A DNA stretch of 5,908 nucleotides. It comes from Deltaproteobacteria bacterium (lineage in GTDB: Bacteria > Desulfobacterota > Syntrophia > Syntrophales > Smithellaceae). Positions 5,824-5,908 of the stretch are shown piece by piece (positions within the stretch are counted from its first letter, which is position 1; each line of letters opens with the position of its first letter). A program made the position numbers and the translations under genes. Under the pieces are notes generated by a model that had not been told where the DNA came from, did no database searches, and worked only from the letters and a program-made list of their open reading frames with translations. The DNA is taken from positions 1 to 5,908 of the forward strand of contig DSAV01000216.1 in the NCBI GenBank assembly GCA_011046295.1, in the 5' to 3' direction.

Positions 5824-5908
5824 CTAATATCTGTAATATTCCGGCTTAAACGGGCCTTCGATATTTATACCCAGATATTCCGCCTGCTTTTTGTTGAGTT
5901 TGGTCAGG
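5824..5908 (-). CDS. ahcY: S-adenosylhomocysteine hydrolase, C-terminal end (runs off the right edge)
   Basis: On the minus strand the window edge opens into 27 codons ending at TAG (5824-5826). They encode LTKLNKKQAEYLG followed by EGPFKPEYYRY. The ending (K-P-[DE]-x-Y-R-Y) and the preceding LTxxQAxYxG segment are the highly conserved C-terminus of adenosylhomocysteinase. In the tetramer, the lysine and tyrosine of this tail reach the NAD+ site of a neighbouring subunit. The enzyme splits S-adenosylhomocysteine into adenosine and homocysteine, keeping methylation reactions running. The gene converges on lptG with only 30 bases between the stops and no clear terminator in that space. Only the extreme C-terminus is visible, but the match is distinctive. 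Confidence 0.9.
   Translation of the reverse strand, partial: LTKLNKKQAEYLGINIEGPFKPEYYRY

Noticed and set aside
1..5908. CRISPR array, tRNA, rRNA or phage genes
   Set aside because: No regularly spaced repeats, cloverleaf-like segments, ribosomal RNA motifs or phage structural proteins were seen on either strand.

Overview
This AT-rich window (roughly 40% G+C by eye) comes from a Gram-negative bacterium. It encodes both LptF and LptG, the membrane halves of the lipopolysaccharide exporter, and several exported peptidoglycan enzymes. The style of LptF and of the AhcY tail resembles Desulfobacterota (deltaproteobacterial) proteins, but that placement is an impression and was not tested. TTG starts are used with good ribosome binding sites at least twice.

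Layout, left to right. (1) Positions 1-229 hold the 3' end of an IS30-family transposase, followed by its probable right terminus and a hairpin at 270-301. A promoter-like -35/-10 pair overlapping that hairpin points into the next genes. (2) Positions 366-3110 hold a tight three-gene plus-strand operon: an exported YkuD-type L,D-transpeptidase, an exported VanX/DdpX-type D-Ala-D-Ala dipeptidase (4-base overlap, TTG start), and a dicarboxylate/amino acid:cation symporter (5-base gap). The symporter is broken by a one-base frameshift at a T-run near its C-terminus; the missing 48 residues continue intact in the -1 frame up to 3110. (3) Positions 3111-3541 have no intact gene but show a decayed, coding-like stretch on the minus strand. 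(4) Positions 3542-5793 hold lptF and lptG, spaced 11 bases apart. (5) Positions 5824-5908 hold the C-terminal 27 codons of ahcY (S-adenosylhomocysteine hydrolase) on the minus strand, convergent with lptG.

How the genes may work together. LptF and LptG form the transmembrane part of the LptB2FG ABC transporter, which extracts LPS from the inner membrane; their partners (lptA, lptB, lptC) are not in the window. The upstream trio makes sense as a periplasmic peptidoglycan-trimming and D-alanine recovery module. L,D-transpeptidation releases D-Ala, the dipeptidase yields D-Ala from D-Ala-D-Ala, and a neutral-type amino acid symporter could re-import it. The transport link is inference. It is the most interesting hypothesis here, and it is complicated by the frameshift in the transporter.
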